The notes beneath the pieces were generated by a model, which worked only from the letters and a program-made list of their open reading frames with translations, was not told the origin of the DNA and did not search any database. From positions 1 to 64,000 of the forward strand of contig JAYFQW010000010.1 of assembly GCA_034926675.1 (NCBI GenBank): 64,000 bases of DNA, written 5' to 3'. Made by a program: the position numbers and the translations under genes. Shown here piece after piece: positions 35,701 to 43,785 of the stretch (positions are counted from its first letter, which is position 1; every line of letters starts with the position of its first letter). The DNA is from Clostridia bacterium. GTDB lineage: Bacteria; Bacillota; DTU025.

Positions 35701-36997
35701 TCTCATCGGGAGACGCTCTGAGGATCAGTGAGTTCGTTCTCTGGTCAACACTGACTCTCGTCTGATCCAGAACAATGCTCAGCGCGGTGCGAGCCTTGTC
35801 GGCCTCCGCCCAGGCGAGCCTGATCACCTTCACAGCCTCTGCCGCCGGAGCAGCCTGCGGCTGAGTGACCGTCGCGTCCGCCTCATGCCGCCCAGAGGCT
35901 GCAAAGGCCGCTTCCGCTGTGGGTGCAGAAACACCCACGGCGGCATCAGGCGGCGCTGCGTCCACCTGGGCGATGATCTGCAGCGCTCTCTCCCGTGACG
36001 CCTCGTCCAACAGCATCACAAGGGTGTTCGTTCGCCCGTCAGCCTGCATCTTGTCGCGAGAGACCAATATGGAGAGAAGCCCGGCAACGGCGTCTGCCGG
36101 TGCATACTTGAGCTTCACTACCTCAAGCGACTCGAGGCGCGGAGCGGGGGCCTGTTGTAAAGCGGCTGCCAGTGCCGCCTCTGCCTGCGCCTTCGCGATT
36201 GCCTCCTGGGAATCGAGCTTCTCAGGGACAGGAATGTCGATGGCTGCGATGATCTCAGCTGCCTGTGCCAGCTGTTCTGGACCTGCTACTACAAGAACGG
36301 AATTGGTGCGCACATCGATACCCACAGTGCCCGTTGGAAGCGCCAAACCCAGAGCAGTTTTCGCAGAGGCTGGATCCGAATGCTGGAGCCGGAATACCCT
36401 AAGCGACGGCCTCGCCTCCGGCTTGGGCGCAGGGGCGGGCTCAGCCGGAACGATGGCCTCGGGAGGAGGTCCAACCGGAACGTCGAGCATGGCAATGATC
36501 TGCCGGATACTCTGCATATCAGCCGCGCTTCCGCGGGCGACAATAGAGTTGCTTCTGGCGTCAGGCTGGATCTTCCCTGTGCCCACCGATAGCTCCAGGG
36601 CTGGGACCACATCGGCAGTTTTTGCGTATGTAAGGGCGAACTTTTCAAGCAGGACTTTTTCGAATCCCCCTGCTGCCGCACCGGGCGGCGTAACTATCAG
36701 GCTCGATCCGACGATCCTGTACTCCACGCCAGTCGTGTACGCAACTAGCTTCAAGGCCTCGTCTATGCCCAGGTCCTTCAGGCGGATGGTGAGCGTGCCG
36801 CGGACCGCAGGATCGAGGACGATGTTCATGTTGCCCAGCTCAGCAAGGGCTCGGAACACCTCTGAGATCTCGGCGCCTTTGAGGTCGAGGCTCACTCGGC
36901 CGGCCTGCTCCCCGGCCACAGCCGGAACGGCGAAGATCAGACAAAGCAACAGCACAATCCCGTATATCGCCTGTCGTGCGTATCCGGCCTTTCTCAT
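32744..36997 (-). CDS. pilQ: Giant type IV pilus secretin with ~13 repeated N1 modules (PilQ-like)
   Basis: 1417 residues, about twice a usual PilQ. Signal peptide (~1-28), an STN/N0-like domain (~32-100, DLKGAEISEVFRALAELGNM), then about 13 tandem secretin N1 modules of ~80 residues (110-1181), each with a core such as VFRLAYAEP...V.ALSLVM, a short turn DxRTNSVLV and an alpha helix ending in I..LD, joined by Pro/Ala/Glu linkers. The secretin gate domain is ~1182-1400 with SRQHTFTVDGKMGKILIGDR and VPILGDLPIFGEFF. Secretins form outer-membrane pores for pili. Typical secretins have one to a few N1 modules. It has ATGA overlap with the pilP-like gene and a strong GGAGGTGA. Confidence 0.92.
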   Translation of the reverse strand: MRKAGYARQAIYGIVLLLCLIFAVPAVAGEQAGRVSLDLKGAEISEVFRALAELGNMNIVLDPAVRGTLTIRLKDLGIDEALKLVAYTTGVEYRIVGSSLIVTPPGAAAGGFEKVLLEKFALTYAKTADVVPALELSVGTGKIQPDARSNSIVARGSAADMQSIRQIIAMLDVPVGPPPEAIVPAEPAPAPKPEARPSLRVFRLQHSDPASAKTALGLALPTGTVGIDVRTNSVLVVAGPEQLAQAAEIIAAIDIPVPEKLDSQEAIAKAQAEAALAAALQQAPAPRLESLEVVKLKYAPADAVAGLLSILVSRDKMQADGRTNTLVMLLDEASRERALQIIAQVDAAPPDAAVGVSAPTAEAAFAASGRHEADATVTQPQAAPAAEAVKVIRLAWAEADKARTALSIVLDQTRVSVDQRTNSLILRASPDEIARVQEVVSLIDIPMAPKESAEAKAPAEPQASPPARSLRVFRLAYAEPNSVRSALSLVMSPDGAQADQKTGSLLVFGTPDELALASEIVAAMDIEAPPVEALEKTESAQSAKPSSEPETAEVVRLAYALPSKVREALLPMLPLAKVSVDERTSSVVIMGTSSQRDQARRIIAELDAYVPAVEKQPVMKAEVAPEPQKTAAPESLAPAKVLQALRLVNADALAVKEALSLVLPVGAVQADVRTNSVLVYATEEELSRAKEMVAFVDAPALAETEPVAAAPSLVPSPASPVRTVRVFRLAEADPVSVKSALGLVISPDSIQADARTNSVLVVGVPDDLARAAEIVALLDVAAPKAPEPIPALQVQEKQAAPTPREPEPEIAEVVKLSYAQPARVREALAPTMPASKLSIDERTGSIVIVGTSAQREQAKMVIRELDVEVASPIQGEHEPAVKDAPEALLQQPAQAADPEALQVIKLAYAPAAKVREALAPIIPGDSITVDERTNSLVFATTQSKLAKAMQVIGKLDVEVAMPTPEPIAVPPAQPEPAEVVAYRMANASAESIRAAVGLLAPAADVQVELRTNTLLVKAAPSVHARVRELVASLDISVSAPPTPELPAPPPDVMRVFRLAHASASEIRTALGLVVPSGKVQADDRTKSLIVMAPEAAMTDVESVVKSLDVPSVNAAEPDPVVTRVYRLNYAVPADVKSGLASFIKGDITSDSRTSSVIVRASESEQGRAVQLIEAFDQELPQVLIEARLEEINVDAAQKLGLDWSFSGIKFGENALGEWASVSLDFMTNLTALEESGAATLISRQHTFTVDGKMGKILIGDRIPVIVQEVQEGQAVNTVQFIDAGIELSITPKVSDDGMITTTVKPVISSIVGWTPQNYPQIRTRELETVVSVKSGETAVIGGLVHRDEIQSLAKVPILGDLPIFGEFFKKRTTTSKNTEIVMLITAWQIRPGQRPTLSAPVANDKFPVVVMGAPIGK

Positions 36998-37602
36998 CTG
37001 TGCTCACCTCCGAGTTGGTATCTGAGCTCCTTGCCTAGGAAGCTCACGGTTATGGAGTCATCGGTGATGGATTTGACCACACCGCCATGGTAGGGCGAAT
37101 CGCCAATGCCAAGCATCTGCGTCTGCCCGTCCACAGAAAGCAGTGCTATCTTACGGAAATCGGCGCCGATCACCCCGGTTAGCGTCGCCTGCGGCGGTTC
37201 CGGCTCGGGAGAAGGGGGGGGCGGCGGCGCGGAGGGCTGCTCCGGCTCGAGGACGATCTTCACGGGTTCAGGCGCCAGCGACTGAAACGGATCCCATCGG
37301 CCTGAACCAATAGGAGCGATCTCTTCCTCCGCCCGATTCGATCCCAGCGCGTCGCTTCGCTTGAGGAGCGGCTCGAGCTTCGGAGCAAGCCTTCCCGCAA
37401 TCACAGGCATCGGCTCGGTGGGATTGACGAGGCCAAGCTTGATGGCGCCTCCGTGACTCATGAACCATACGAACCACGTGAGGGCAAGCGCCAGGATCAC
37501 CAGGGATGCGATGGGCATCGCGCCGTATCGCCTCGCCTTTCCCCGCTCCGGCGCCACACCGGCTTCGGGGTCATTTCTTTGCTCCGTTTGGCCCAGATCC
37601 AT
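36994..37602 (-). CDS. pilP: PilP/GspC-like pilus periplasmic linker protein
   Basis: 202 residues. One membrane helix (~33-50, MPIASLVILALALTWFVWFM), a proline-rich stretch encoded by a run of eight C (37214-37221), and a C-terminal HR/PDZ-like domain (TLTGVIGADFRKIALLSVDG, MLGIGDSPYHGGVVKSITDD, VSFLGKELRYQL). This is the architecture of PilP/GspC, which couples the inner-membrane complex to the secretin. The membrane helix rather than a lipobox is GspC-like. Overlaps pilO by 32 nt and pilQ by 4 nt. Confidence 0.75.
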   Translation of the reverse strand: MDLGQTEQRNDPEAGVAPERGKARRYGAMPIASLVILALALTWFVWFMSHGGAIKLGLVNPTEPMPVIAGRLAPKLEPLLKRSDALGSNRAEEEIAPIGSGRWDPFQSLAPEPVKIVLEPEQPSAPPPPPSPEPEPPQATLTGVIGADFRKIALLSVDGQTQMLGIGDSPYHGGVVKSITDDSITVSFLGKELRYQLGGEHR

Positions 37603-38212
37603 CGCCAACCTGATCACCGCCTTTCGCCCGCACGTAGGTAGTCATCTGCACTGTGGCCGATATGAGGCCTTCGGGGCCTTTGGATAGCTTGTCCTGCCAA
37701 GCGACGCCGCTTTCCGGAGACTCGGCCCTTGCGTTCAACGTGAAGCCATTCATGTTGATCACCCTGGGGAGGGCGTCAAGGCCTTCAACGAAGTCGAGAA
37801 TGTCGTTGTACTTCCCCACGATGCTCGCCGTGACCTGGACTTCCACGTACCTGCCTCGCTCCTTGCGTGCGCCCATGGTGATGTCGAGAATAGATGTGCC
37901 GGTCTTCCTAGAGACCGACTCAATGTCCCGGTACAGGTAGTGGATCGCGTCCTCCGATGGAACGAGATTCTCAAAACCTTCAAGCTCCGCGATAGCCGCT
38001 GAGAGCTCCTCCTCCGCTGCAGGCGCCCTTTTCAACTTGGACAGGTTGATAGTGAGCTTCGTGCCCTCATCGGCAAGCTGCGACTTCACCGAATCGTACT
38101 TCGCCGCCTGAGGCGCGAAGACGTAAGTGTAAAGCCCGGCCGCCGCGACCACGCACAGCAGGATGATCAAGAGCTTCTGCTGCTTCGGACTTCCTCCAAT
38201 CGCCAAGGCCAT
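37571..38212 (-). CDS. pilO: Type IV pilus alignment protein PilO
   Basis: 213 residues. Short cytoplasmic tail, one membrane helix (KLLIILLCVVAAAGLYTYVF), a coiled coil, and a ferredoxin-like periplasmic domain (VSRKTGTSILDITMGARKER; YVEVQVTASIVGKYNDILDF, VEGLDALPRVINM). PilO pairs with PilN in the inner-membrane alignment complex. The ATG at 38212 with GGGAGGTG 6 nt upstream replaces the longer frame. Confidence 0.88.
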   Translation of the reverse strand: MALAIGGSPKQQKLLIILLCVVAAAGLYTYVFAPQAAKYDSVKSQLADEGTKLTINLSKLKRAPAAEEELSAAIAELEGFENLVPSEDAIHYLYRDIESVSRKTGTSILDITMGARKERGRYVEVQVTASIVGKYNDILDFVEGLDALPRVINMNGFTLNARAESPESGVAWQDKLSKGPEGLISATVQMTTYVRAKGGDQVGDGSGPNGAKK

Positions 38213-38217
38213 GCGCC

Positions 38218-38763
38218 TCACCTCCCTGGCTCTACCGCGCATTCAACATCAAAAGCGTAGACCCGGGCATCACCTGCCATGGATAGCTTCATCGACCCCA
38301 CCCGAACTCCTGAGAACAACGGGGAGGCCTCCATGGCCAGGGCGGCCCTGGCTACCGACTCCAGCGAAAAGGCAGCAGCATCGACAGCAATGATCCGTTC
38401 AGGGGCAGCTGATAGAGATGACAGCCAGACATCCTGCGGAAGTATGCGCCTGACCTCCCGGAGGACTCTTCCCGACGCAATGCCCTCCGACTTGATCGCA
38501 CGAGCCTCGTCGATGAGAATCTGTATTTCCTTCGAACGCATCTGCACCTTCGTAAGCACGTCCATGTCTTGCTGCATGGAAGCAAGCTGCGCCTGCACCT
38601 GCCTTACTTCCTTCTCCATCTGTACAATGGAGAAGTGCCTGTAGGCGTAGAGGGCCGAGGCGCCGACCACTATCAGCTCAAGAACGACAATAGTGATGAG
38701 CTTCCTCGGCGTGACCCGCGGTCTGGCCTGTTCGCGATGTGGAAGGAGGTTGATCTTGGTCAT
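38218..38763 (-). CDS. pilN: Type IV pilus assembly protein PilN
   Basis: 181 residues. It opens with the family motif TKINLLPHREQ, which docks PilM, followed by one membrane helix (~21-42) and a coiled coil (VQMEKEVRQVQAQLASMQQD), then a periplasmic domain (ILPQDVWLSSLSAAPER). It overlaps pilM by 4 nt and is 5 bp before pilO. Confidence 0.93.
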   Translation of the reverse strand: MTKINLLPHREQARPRVTPRKLITIVVLELIVVGASALYAYRHFSIVQMEKEVRQVQAQLASMQQDMDVLTKVQMRSKEIQILIDEARAIKSEGIASGRVLREVRRILPQDVWLSSLSAAPERIIAVDAAAFSLESVARAALAMEASPLFSGVRVGSMKLSMAGDARVYAFDVECAVEPGR

Positions 38764-39887
38764 GAATCAGCCACCTCCCGAAGGGCAAGTCCGATCCCAA
38801 CGGCTAGCATCGGCCCGAGTGTTGCAAGATCGCCTTTCGACAAGAGCTTCGGACTGATCGCGAGGTTTCGGAGAGCGTCGCCTCTCCAGGTGGCCAGGCC
38901 GAGCTCTGCGGCGAAATACCGGTCGAGCCCCTCAAGCACAGACCCGCCGCCAGTGAGAACCACGCCAGTGACGCCCGCGTCCTGGCTTCTGGCCTCAAGC
39001 TGCAGATCGTGGTAGTCAAGCGACCTTCGCACATCCACCGCGATTGACGATGCCACTTGAAACACCGCATCCACTATCGCTCGGCCCCTATCGTCCGTCA
39101 CGGGGCATTCGGATTCGTCTTCATACAGCCGAGCCTCGTCGATCTTGATCTGTTCGGCCTCATCGAAGCTCACGCCCAACCGCTCCGCTATTGCGGCAGT
39201 GAACGAATTCCCTCCTGTGGGCACGATCCGGGTGAACCTGAGCCTCTCGCCCTCTGCGATCACGATATCGGTGGTGCCCGCTCCAATGTCGATGTATGCC
39301 GTAGCTGCCCGCCCAGCCTTGGCTGAGTCTCCCTTCGGCTCCCAACGCAAGGCCCGCAGCACCGTAAATGGCTGCACATCGATGGCTATGGGACTGAGCC
39401 CTGCGAGTTCGATCGCTTTCACATGCGAATCCACGAGCCTCTTCTGAGAGGCCACGAGCATGACCTCCATATCCGGCGCATTCGGATCGGCCATCCCGTC
39501 GATGATCTCGAAATCCACCACGGCCTCTTCGATCGGGTAGGGGATGTACTTCTGCCCCTCCCACTTCAGAGCCTCGCGAACTTCCTCCGCAGGCATCCGC
39601 GGGAACTTCACGTGCCTAGCGATCACGCCCTGCCCGGCGATGGCCGCAACCACCTGCTCCGACTTGAAGCGCCCAGCGGCAAGCCCGGCCTTGATCGCCT
39701 CAGCCACCAGCTCCGGCTGAGTAATCATGCCATCCTTCACTGCGTTCGCAGGCGTGAGCTGAACCGCCGCGCGGGCAAGCTGAACCGTTCCGGCCTTGCT
39801 TATGAGTTCAACGAGCTTGATCCGGCTCGTGCCTATGTCGAGCCCAACCATGCTCTTGGACTGCTTCGAAAATAGGTTCCATGGCAC
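38760..39887 (-). CDS. pilM: Type IV pilus assembly protein PilM
   Basis: 375 residues, actin-like ATPase fold. Phosphate 1 motif MVGLDIGTSRIKLVEL, GRAATAYIDIGAGTTDIVIA for phosphate 2, and GVVLTGGGSVLEGLDRYFAA for the adenosine motif. PilM sits on the cytoplasmic face and binds the PilN tail. GTG at 39887 with AGGGGGTG 7 nt upstream is chosen. First gene of the pilMNOPQ block. Confidence 0.93.
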   Translation of the reverse strand: MPWNLFSKQSKSMVGLDIGTSRIKLVELISKAGTVQLARAAVQLTPANAVKDGMITQPELVAEAIKAGLAAGRFKSEQVVAAIAGQGVIARHVKFPRMPAEEVREALKWEGQKYIPYPIEEAVVDFEIIDGMADPNAPDMEVMLVASQKRLVDSHVKAIELAGLSPIAIDVQPFTVLRALRWEPKGDSAKAGRAATAYIDIGAGTTDIVIAEGERLRFTRIVPTGGNSFTAAIAERLGVSFDEAEQIKIDEARLYEDESECPVTDDRGRAIVDAVFQVASSIAVDVRRSLDYHDLQLEARSQDAGVTGVVLTGGGSVLEGLDRYFAAELGLATWRGDALRNLAISPKLLSKGDLATLGPMLAVGIGLALREVADS

Positions 39888-39963
39888 CCGCCAGCACCCC
39901 CTAGGAGGAATCCATGCATGGGCATGCATATTACAATATGATTCGCCCTGTTCTGGGGAATTC

Positions 39964-40716
39964 CTACTCCCATCCGAGCAATCTCAATGCGAGATGTCCA
40001 AAGTAGACCGACAGCGCTCCTGCAATCGCCAGGAACGGACCAAACGGCATAGGATCTCGCCGTTTTTGCTTTCCACTGGCAATCCGCGCAATTCCAACAA
40101 TCGCGCCAAACAAAGATCCGGCGAATAGGACCAGAAGCCCCAGCTTCCACCCAAGAAATGCACCGACCATGGCCATGAGCTTCACGTCTCCCCCGCCCAT
40201 CCCACCGCGGCTGGCCGTTCCCACAATCCACACGACCCCGCCGCATACAATAAGGCCGATGAGAGAGAACGCAAACGACGACTGAGGAACGAATAGCGAG
40301 AAGATGAGCCCTGCAGCGATCCCAGGATACGTAATGGAATTCGGGATGAGGCCGGTGTTGATATCGGCAAAACAGGCGACAATCAGAAGTGATATGAACG
40401 CAGACCAGCATAGGCTGGTTATTGTAGGCCCGAAGGCCGCCATCGTCAAAGCAAAAAAGACCCCGGTGATGAGCTCCACCAGGGGATACTGCGGTGATAT
40501 GCGAGCGGAGCAGTAACGGCATCTGCCGCGCAGGGCGACGTAACTTGCCACCGGAACCAGATCCCGCGGCTTGAGCGCGGCCCCGCACGCGGGGCAAGCC
40601 GATCCAGGCCAGGCGATGGATTTACGTCCCGGGAGGCGGCAGATGCAGACGTTCAGGAAACTGCCGACGAGGAGGCCGAGCACAAACGCGAAGGATTCAG
40701 ATAGCAACAGCAACAC
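39964..40716 (-). CDS. pilD: Prepilin peptidase/N-methyltransferase PilD
   Basis: About 250 residues with 7-8 membrane helices. The N-terminal methyltransferase domain has FAFVLGLLVGSFLNVCICRL and a zinc ribbon with two CxxC pairs (CPACG, CRYCS). Catalytic aspartates lie in FADINTGLIPNSITYPG and GGMGGGDVKLMAMVGAFLGW. It cleaves and methylates prepilins such as PilA next door. The start is uncertain: GTG at 40716 or a TTG at 40785 right behind a hairpin; neither has a strong ribosome-binding site. Confidence 0.9.
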   Translation of the reverse strand: MLLLLSESFAFVLGLLVGSFLNVCICRLPGRKSIAWPGSACPACGAALKPRDLVPVASYVALRGRCRYCSARISPQYPLVELITGVFFALTMAAFGPTITSLCWSAFISLLIVACFADINTGLIPNSITYPGIAAGLIFSLFVPQSSFAFSLIGLIVCGGVVWIVGTASRGGMGGGDVKLMAMVGAFLGWKLGLLVLFAGSLFGAIVGIARIASGKQKRRDPMPFGPFLAIAGALSVYFGHLALRLLGWE

Positions 40717-40786
40717 CCTTTGCTGGATTCGCTTCGGAAAACGCACGACAACACGCAGCAGAGACAGCTCGTCCACCTGCTGCAAA

Positions 40787-40813
40787 CCCGAGCGACCATG
40801 ATGGTCGCCCGGG
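40787..40813 (-). terminator. Hairpin between pilA and pilD
   Basis: CCCGAGCGACCAT and ATGGTCGCCCGGG pair with one mismatch and are followed by TTTG on the minus strand. It lies 41 bp after the pilin stop. Such a weak terminator would let the pilin message outnumber the downstream pilD-pilM message. Confidence 0.5.
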
Positions 40814-40853
40814 CAGCGCAGGCGTGGCGCAATCAGAATTGGGAAACCGAATC

Positions 40854-41207
40854 CTAGTTGTTGTGGGGGTGCTTAGCACTAGCGCAGCTGACGACGCCTC
40901 CCGCGAGAGTATAGACGGTCGTTTTGTCGGCCGGGCACGTCGTCAATGAGTCAATGTTCTCAATGTACGGATTGCCATCTCGGTCTGCCAGAGTAGCGGG
41001 CAGCAGATTCGCGGGGTACTCTCCGTACTCAGCATAATACATGCTGACAGCCGTCTGGACAGTACGTAGGTTCGCATCACAGGCAGCCTCGCGTGCCTTG
41101 TCGGTCATGCCCTTGTACGCGGGCACTCCAACTGCAGCCAGCACCCCGATTATCACGATGACGATCATCAGCTCCATCAGCGTGAAGCCCTTCTCGTTCT
41201 TTATCAT
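40854..41207 (-). CDS. pilA: Type IV major pilin-like protein
   Basis: 117 residues. Leader MIKNEKG is followed by the mature start FTLMELMIVIVIIGVLAAVG with Glu5, so PilD should cut after Gly7. A short globular domain has two cysteines (CPADK... VSC) that may form the D-loop disulfide. It is the only pilin seen in the window. A very strong GGAAGGAGGTGA precedes the ATG, in keeping with high expression, and a hairpin lies in the gap to pilC (41266-41283). Confidence 0.95.
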   Translation of the reverse strand: MIKNEKGFTLMELMIVIVIIGVLAAVGVPAYKGMTDKAREAACDANLRTVQTAVSMYYAEYGEYPANLLPATLADRDGNPYIENIDSLTTCPADKTTVYTLAGGVVSCASAKHPHNN

Positions 41208-41293
41208 CCTGTTTCACCTCCTTCCAACATGGCATTGTTCCACACAATCGATTAGCAGCTCGTCCGGCGCCGACCGGACGCCTAGAATTGCAG

Positions 41294-42526
41294 CTACATG
41301 GAAATGTTCACCATGTTGAACATCGGCATCATGACGGCTGCTACTATCAAACCCGCGAAAACCCCTATCACGAGGATAATCGCAGGCTCGATGGCCGTTG
41401 TGAGGTTCTTCACCGCATAGTCGACTTCTTGATCATAGAAGTCAGCGGTCTTTATGAGCATATCGTCGAGGGCGCCTGTCTCCTCGCCGATGCCTACCAT
41501 GTGCGCGAGCATCGGGGGGAATATCTTCGACTGCCGGAGCGGCCTCGCAAGCCCCTGCCCATCGCGAACTGATGCCTTGGCCGCCCTCACCGTGTCCTTC
41601 ACAACCGAGTTTCCCGATACTCTATCTAGGAGATCCAGCGCCTGCAGCATGGGCACTCCGCTCTGCACCAGCATCCCGAAGGTCCGTGCGAACTGCGCCG
41701 TGTTATCCTTTCGAACCAGCACTCCTACCGCGGGTATGCGCAGCACCGTCTGGTCAAACCAGCCCTTGCCGGCGCCGTGCACGTAGTGAAGGAAGAAGTA
41801 GACTCCGACCGCGGGCGCCCCGAAGTAGATGTACCAGAAATGCTGCATGCTAGTGCCGAAGGCGAAGAGTATTCGAGTTATGGCCGGCAATTCCATGTTG
41901 AACCCCTTGAACATGTCGATGAAGGTGGGCAGCACGAACATCATAAGCGCCGTGATGGCTATTGCCGCTACGCCCACCAGAATAGCCGGGTAAACAAGGG
42001 CGCCCTTGACCTTGCCCCTGACCTCCACCTGCTTTTCGAAGTGCTTAGCGACTCTGTCAAGCACTGCGTCAAGGGATCCTGACGCTTCTCCGGCCTCCAC
42101 CATGTAGATGAACAGTGGCGGAAACGCGGTTGGGAACTTCGCCAGGGAGTTCGAGAACGTCTCTCCAGCCTCTACACTCCTACGAACTTCGTTTATGAGC
42201 TCGCGCACCGAGGGCGCTTCTATTTGCTGCACAAGTATGTTCAGGGCCTGCACGAGGGATATCCCCGAGCCGATCATTGTCGCAAGTTGGCGCGAAATTA
42301 GGGATAGCTGCACAACTCCGATATGCTTTGCGGGCGCGCCTTTCTTCGCAGTGCCGCCTATGGGGGCGTCAAACACGGACGCACGCTTCGCAGTGATCGA
42401 AGTTGGCATGAGCCCCTGGTTCCTAAGGCGTTCCGCCACGGCGGCGGCGTTCTCCGCCTCCATCGAACCCTCGACTACCTTGCCGTATGAGTCGCGTCCA
42501 CGATAGGACCATGAGATGCTCGCCAT
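41294..42526 (-). CDS. pilC: Type IV pilus inner-membrane platform protein PilC
   Basis: 410 residues with duplicated GspF/PilC domains. YRGRDSYGKVVEGSMEAEN at the start, then FSRQLATMIGSGISLVQAL-like helix (QLSLISRQLATMIGSGIS), FIYMVEAGEASGSLDAVLDR, and the second copy QFARTFGMLVQSGVPMLQAL with MLAHMVGIGEETGALDDMLI. Three membrane helices. It links motor ATPases to the pilus. GGAGGTGATCC precedes the ATG. It sits 33 bp after pilT. Confidence 0.95.
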   Translation of the reverse strand: MASISWSYRGRDSYGKVVEGSMEAENAAAVAERLRNQGLMPTSITAKRASVFDAPIGGTAKKGAPAKHIGVVQLSLISRQLATMIGSGISLVQALNILVQQIEAPSVRELINEVRRSVEAGETFSNSLAKFPTAFPPLFIYMVEAGEASGSLDAVLDRVAKHFEKQVEVRGKVKGALVYPAILVGVAAIAITALMMFVLPTFIDMFKGFNMELPAITRILFAFGTSMQHFWYIYFGAPAVGVYFFLHYVHGAGKGWFDQTVLRIPAVGVLVRKDNTAQFARTFGMLVQSGVPMLQALDLLDRVSGNSVVKDTVRAAKASVRDGQGLARPLRQSKIFPPMLAHMVGIGEETGALDDMLIKTADFYDQEVDYAVKNLTTAIEPAIILVIGVFAGLIVAAVMMPMFNMVNISM

Positions 42527-42559
42527 GGTGGATCACCTCCCTCGATTCGGACCCCCTGG

Positions 42560-43630
42560 CTACATCATCCGCGCCGGATCCGCAAGCCTCCGGAATTCCT
42601 CGGGGTCAGACGCATGCACCAGGGCTTCATCACGGGTTATCAGGCCACGCGCAACCATGTCGCGAAGGGCCATGTCCAGGCTTTGCATCCCGAACTTGGC
42701 GCCAGTTTGCAGCACCGAGTATATCTGATGGGTCTTCCCTTCTCGGATCAGGTTGCGGACTGCCGGCGTGGCGACCAGGACCTCGACTGCGATGACCCTG
42801 CCAGTGCCGTCTGCCCTCGGCATTAATGTTTGCGATGCGACCCCCTGAAGCACCGACGCCAACTGGATCCTGACCTGCTGCTGCTGGTGCGGGGGGAACT
42901 GGTCGATCACCCTGTCTACAGTCTGCACAGTGTCGTTGGTGTGCAGAGTCGCGAAAACCAGGTGCCCAGTCTCAGCAGCAGTCAACGCGATAGACGTTGT
43001 CTCCAGGTCGCGCATCTCGCCTACGAGTATGACATCCGGGTCCTCCCGAAGCGCAGAGCGGAGAGCAGCCGCGAACGATCTCGTATCCGAACCCACCTCA
43101 CGCTGGTTGATCATGCTCTTGTTGTGCTTATGCAGGTACTCGATCGGGTCCTCCAGCGTGATGATGTGGCACTGCCTTTCGTTGTTGATGATGTCAATCA
43201 GCGATGCGAGAGTAGTGGATTTCCCGCTTCCAGTAGGGCCGGTCACCAGCACCATTCCCCGAGGCTTGTCCGCAAATGTGCGGACCACGGCCGGAAGGCC
43301 AAGCTCATCGAGGGAGCGAATCTTCGTTGGGATCACACGTGCAGCAGCTCCGATGGATCCTCGCTGAGTGTAGGCATTCACCCTGAACCTGGCCACTTTG
43401 GGCATGCCGTAGGAGAAGTCGACCTCTCCTAGTGTATCGAAGGTCTCCCTGACTTTGGGGTTCATCATCGCGAGCACCATTTCCGCGCTGTCCGCCGGCA
43501 GTAACTTTGGCCTGCCGGCCAGGGGTTTCAGTATCCCCATCACCCGCACCATGGGAGGCAATCCCACCGTTATGTGCAGATCAGAAGCTCCTAGGTTGAC
43601 CGCCTCAAGGAGCAGTTCGTCGATGGTCAC
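42560..43630 (-). CDS. pilT: Pilus retraction ATPase PilT
   Basis: 356 residues. Walker A VLVTGPTGSGKSTTLASLID, His box and Asp box ITLEDPIEYLHKHNKSMINQ, Walker B EDPDVILVGEMRDLETTSIA, and AGHLVFATLHTND-type motif (ETGHLVFATLHTND). PilT depolymerises pili to drive twitching. GTG start. It follows pilB across a 155-bp gap with its own -10 element, so separate control is possible. Confidence 0.96.
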   Translation of the reverse strand: MTIDELLLEAVNLGASDLHITVGLPPMVRVMGILKPLAGRPKLLPADSAEMVLAMMNPKVRETFDTLGEVDFSYGMPKVARFRVNAYTQRGSIGAAARVIPTKIRSLDELGLPAVVRTFADKPRGMVLVTGPTGSGKSTTLASLIDIINNERQCHIITLEDPIEYLHKHNKSMINQREVGSDTRSFAAALRSALREDPDVILVGEMRDLETTSIALTAAETGHLVFATLHTNDTVQTVDRVIDQFPPHQQQQVRIQLASVLQGVASQTLMPRADGTGRVIAVEVLVATPAVRNLIREGKTHQIYSVLQTGAKFGMQSLDMALRDMVARGLITRDEALVHASDPEEFRRLADPARMM

Positions 43631-43697
43631 TCAATCACCGTCCACAAGTGAGCGATTGCGGTGCCTAGAGAGGATTATCGGCAATCGCATGCACATG

Positions 43698-43703
43698 ATT
43701 ATA
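43698..43703 (-). promoter_or_regulatory. -10 element upstream of pilT
   Basis: A perfect TATAAT on the minus strand 68 bp before the pilT start, inside the only sizeable gap (43631-43785) of the pilus locus. The -35 is not convincing. The rest of the gap shows no gene or riboswitch motif that I recognise. Confidence 0.4.
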
Positions 43704-43785
43704 GCTCAACCTATAGAATCCGGGAAGAACGACGCCTGATTCGGAATATGGCCGTCCATGTCCATTCCCCAGCGCATCGGGGGTT

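Noticed and set aside
35865-37025. 386-codon plus-strand frame over pilQ
   Set aside because: Antisense of the repeated secretin modules; its repeats reflect those of pilQ.
43631-43785. c-di-GMP riboswitch ahead of pilT
   Set aside because: The gap lacks the conserved riboswitch core; only a -10 element could be supported.
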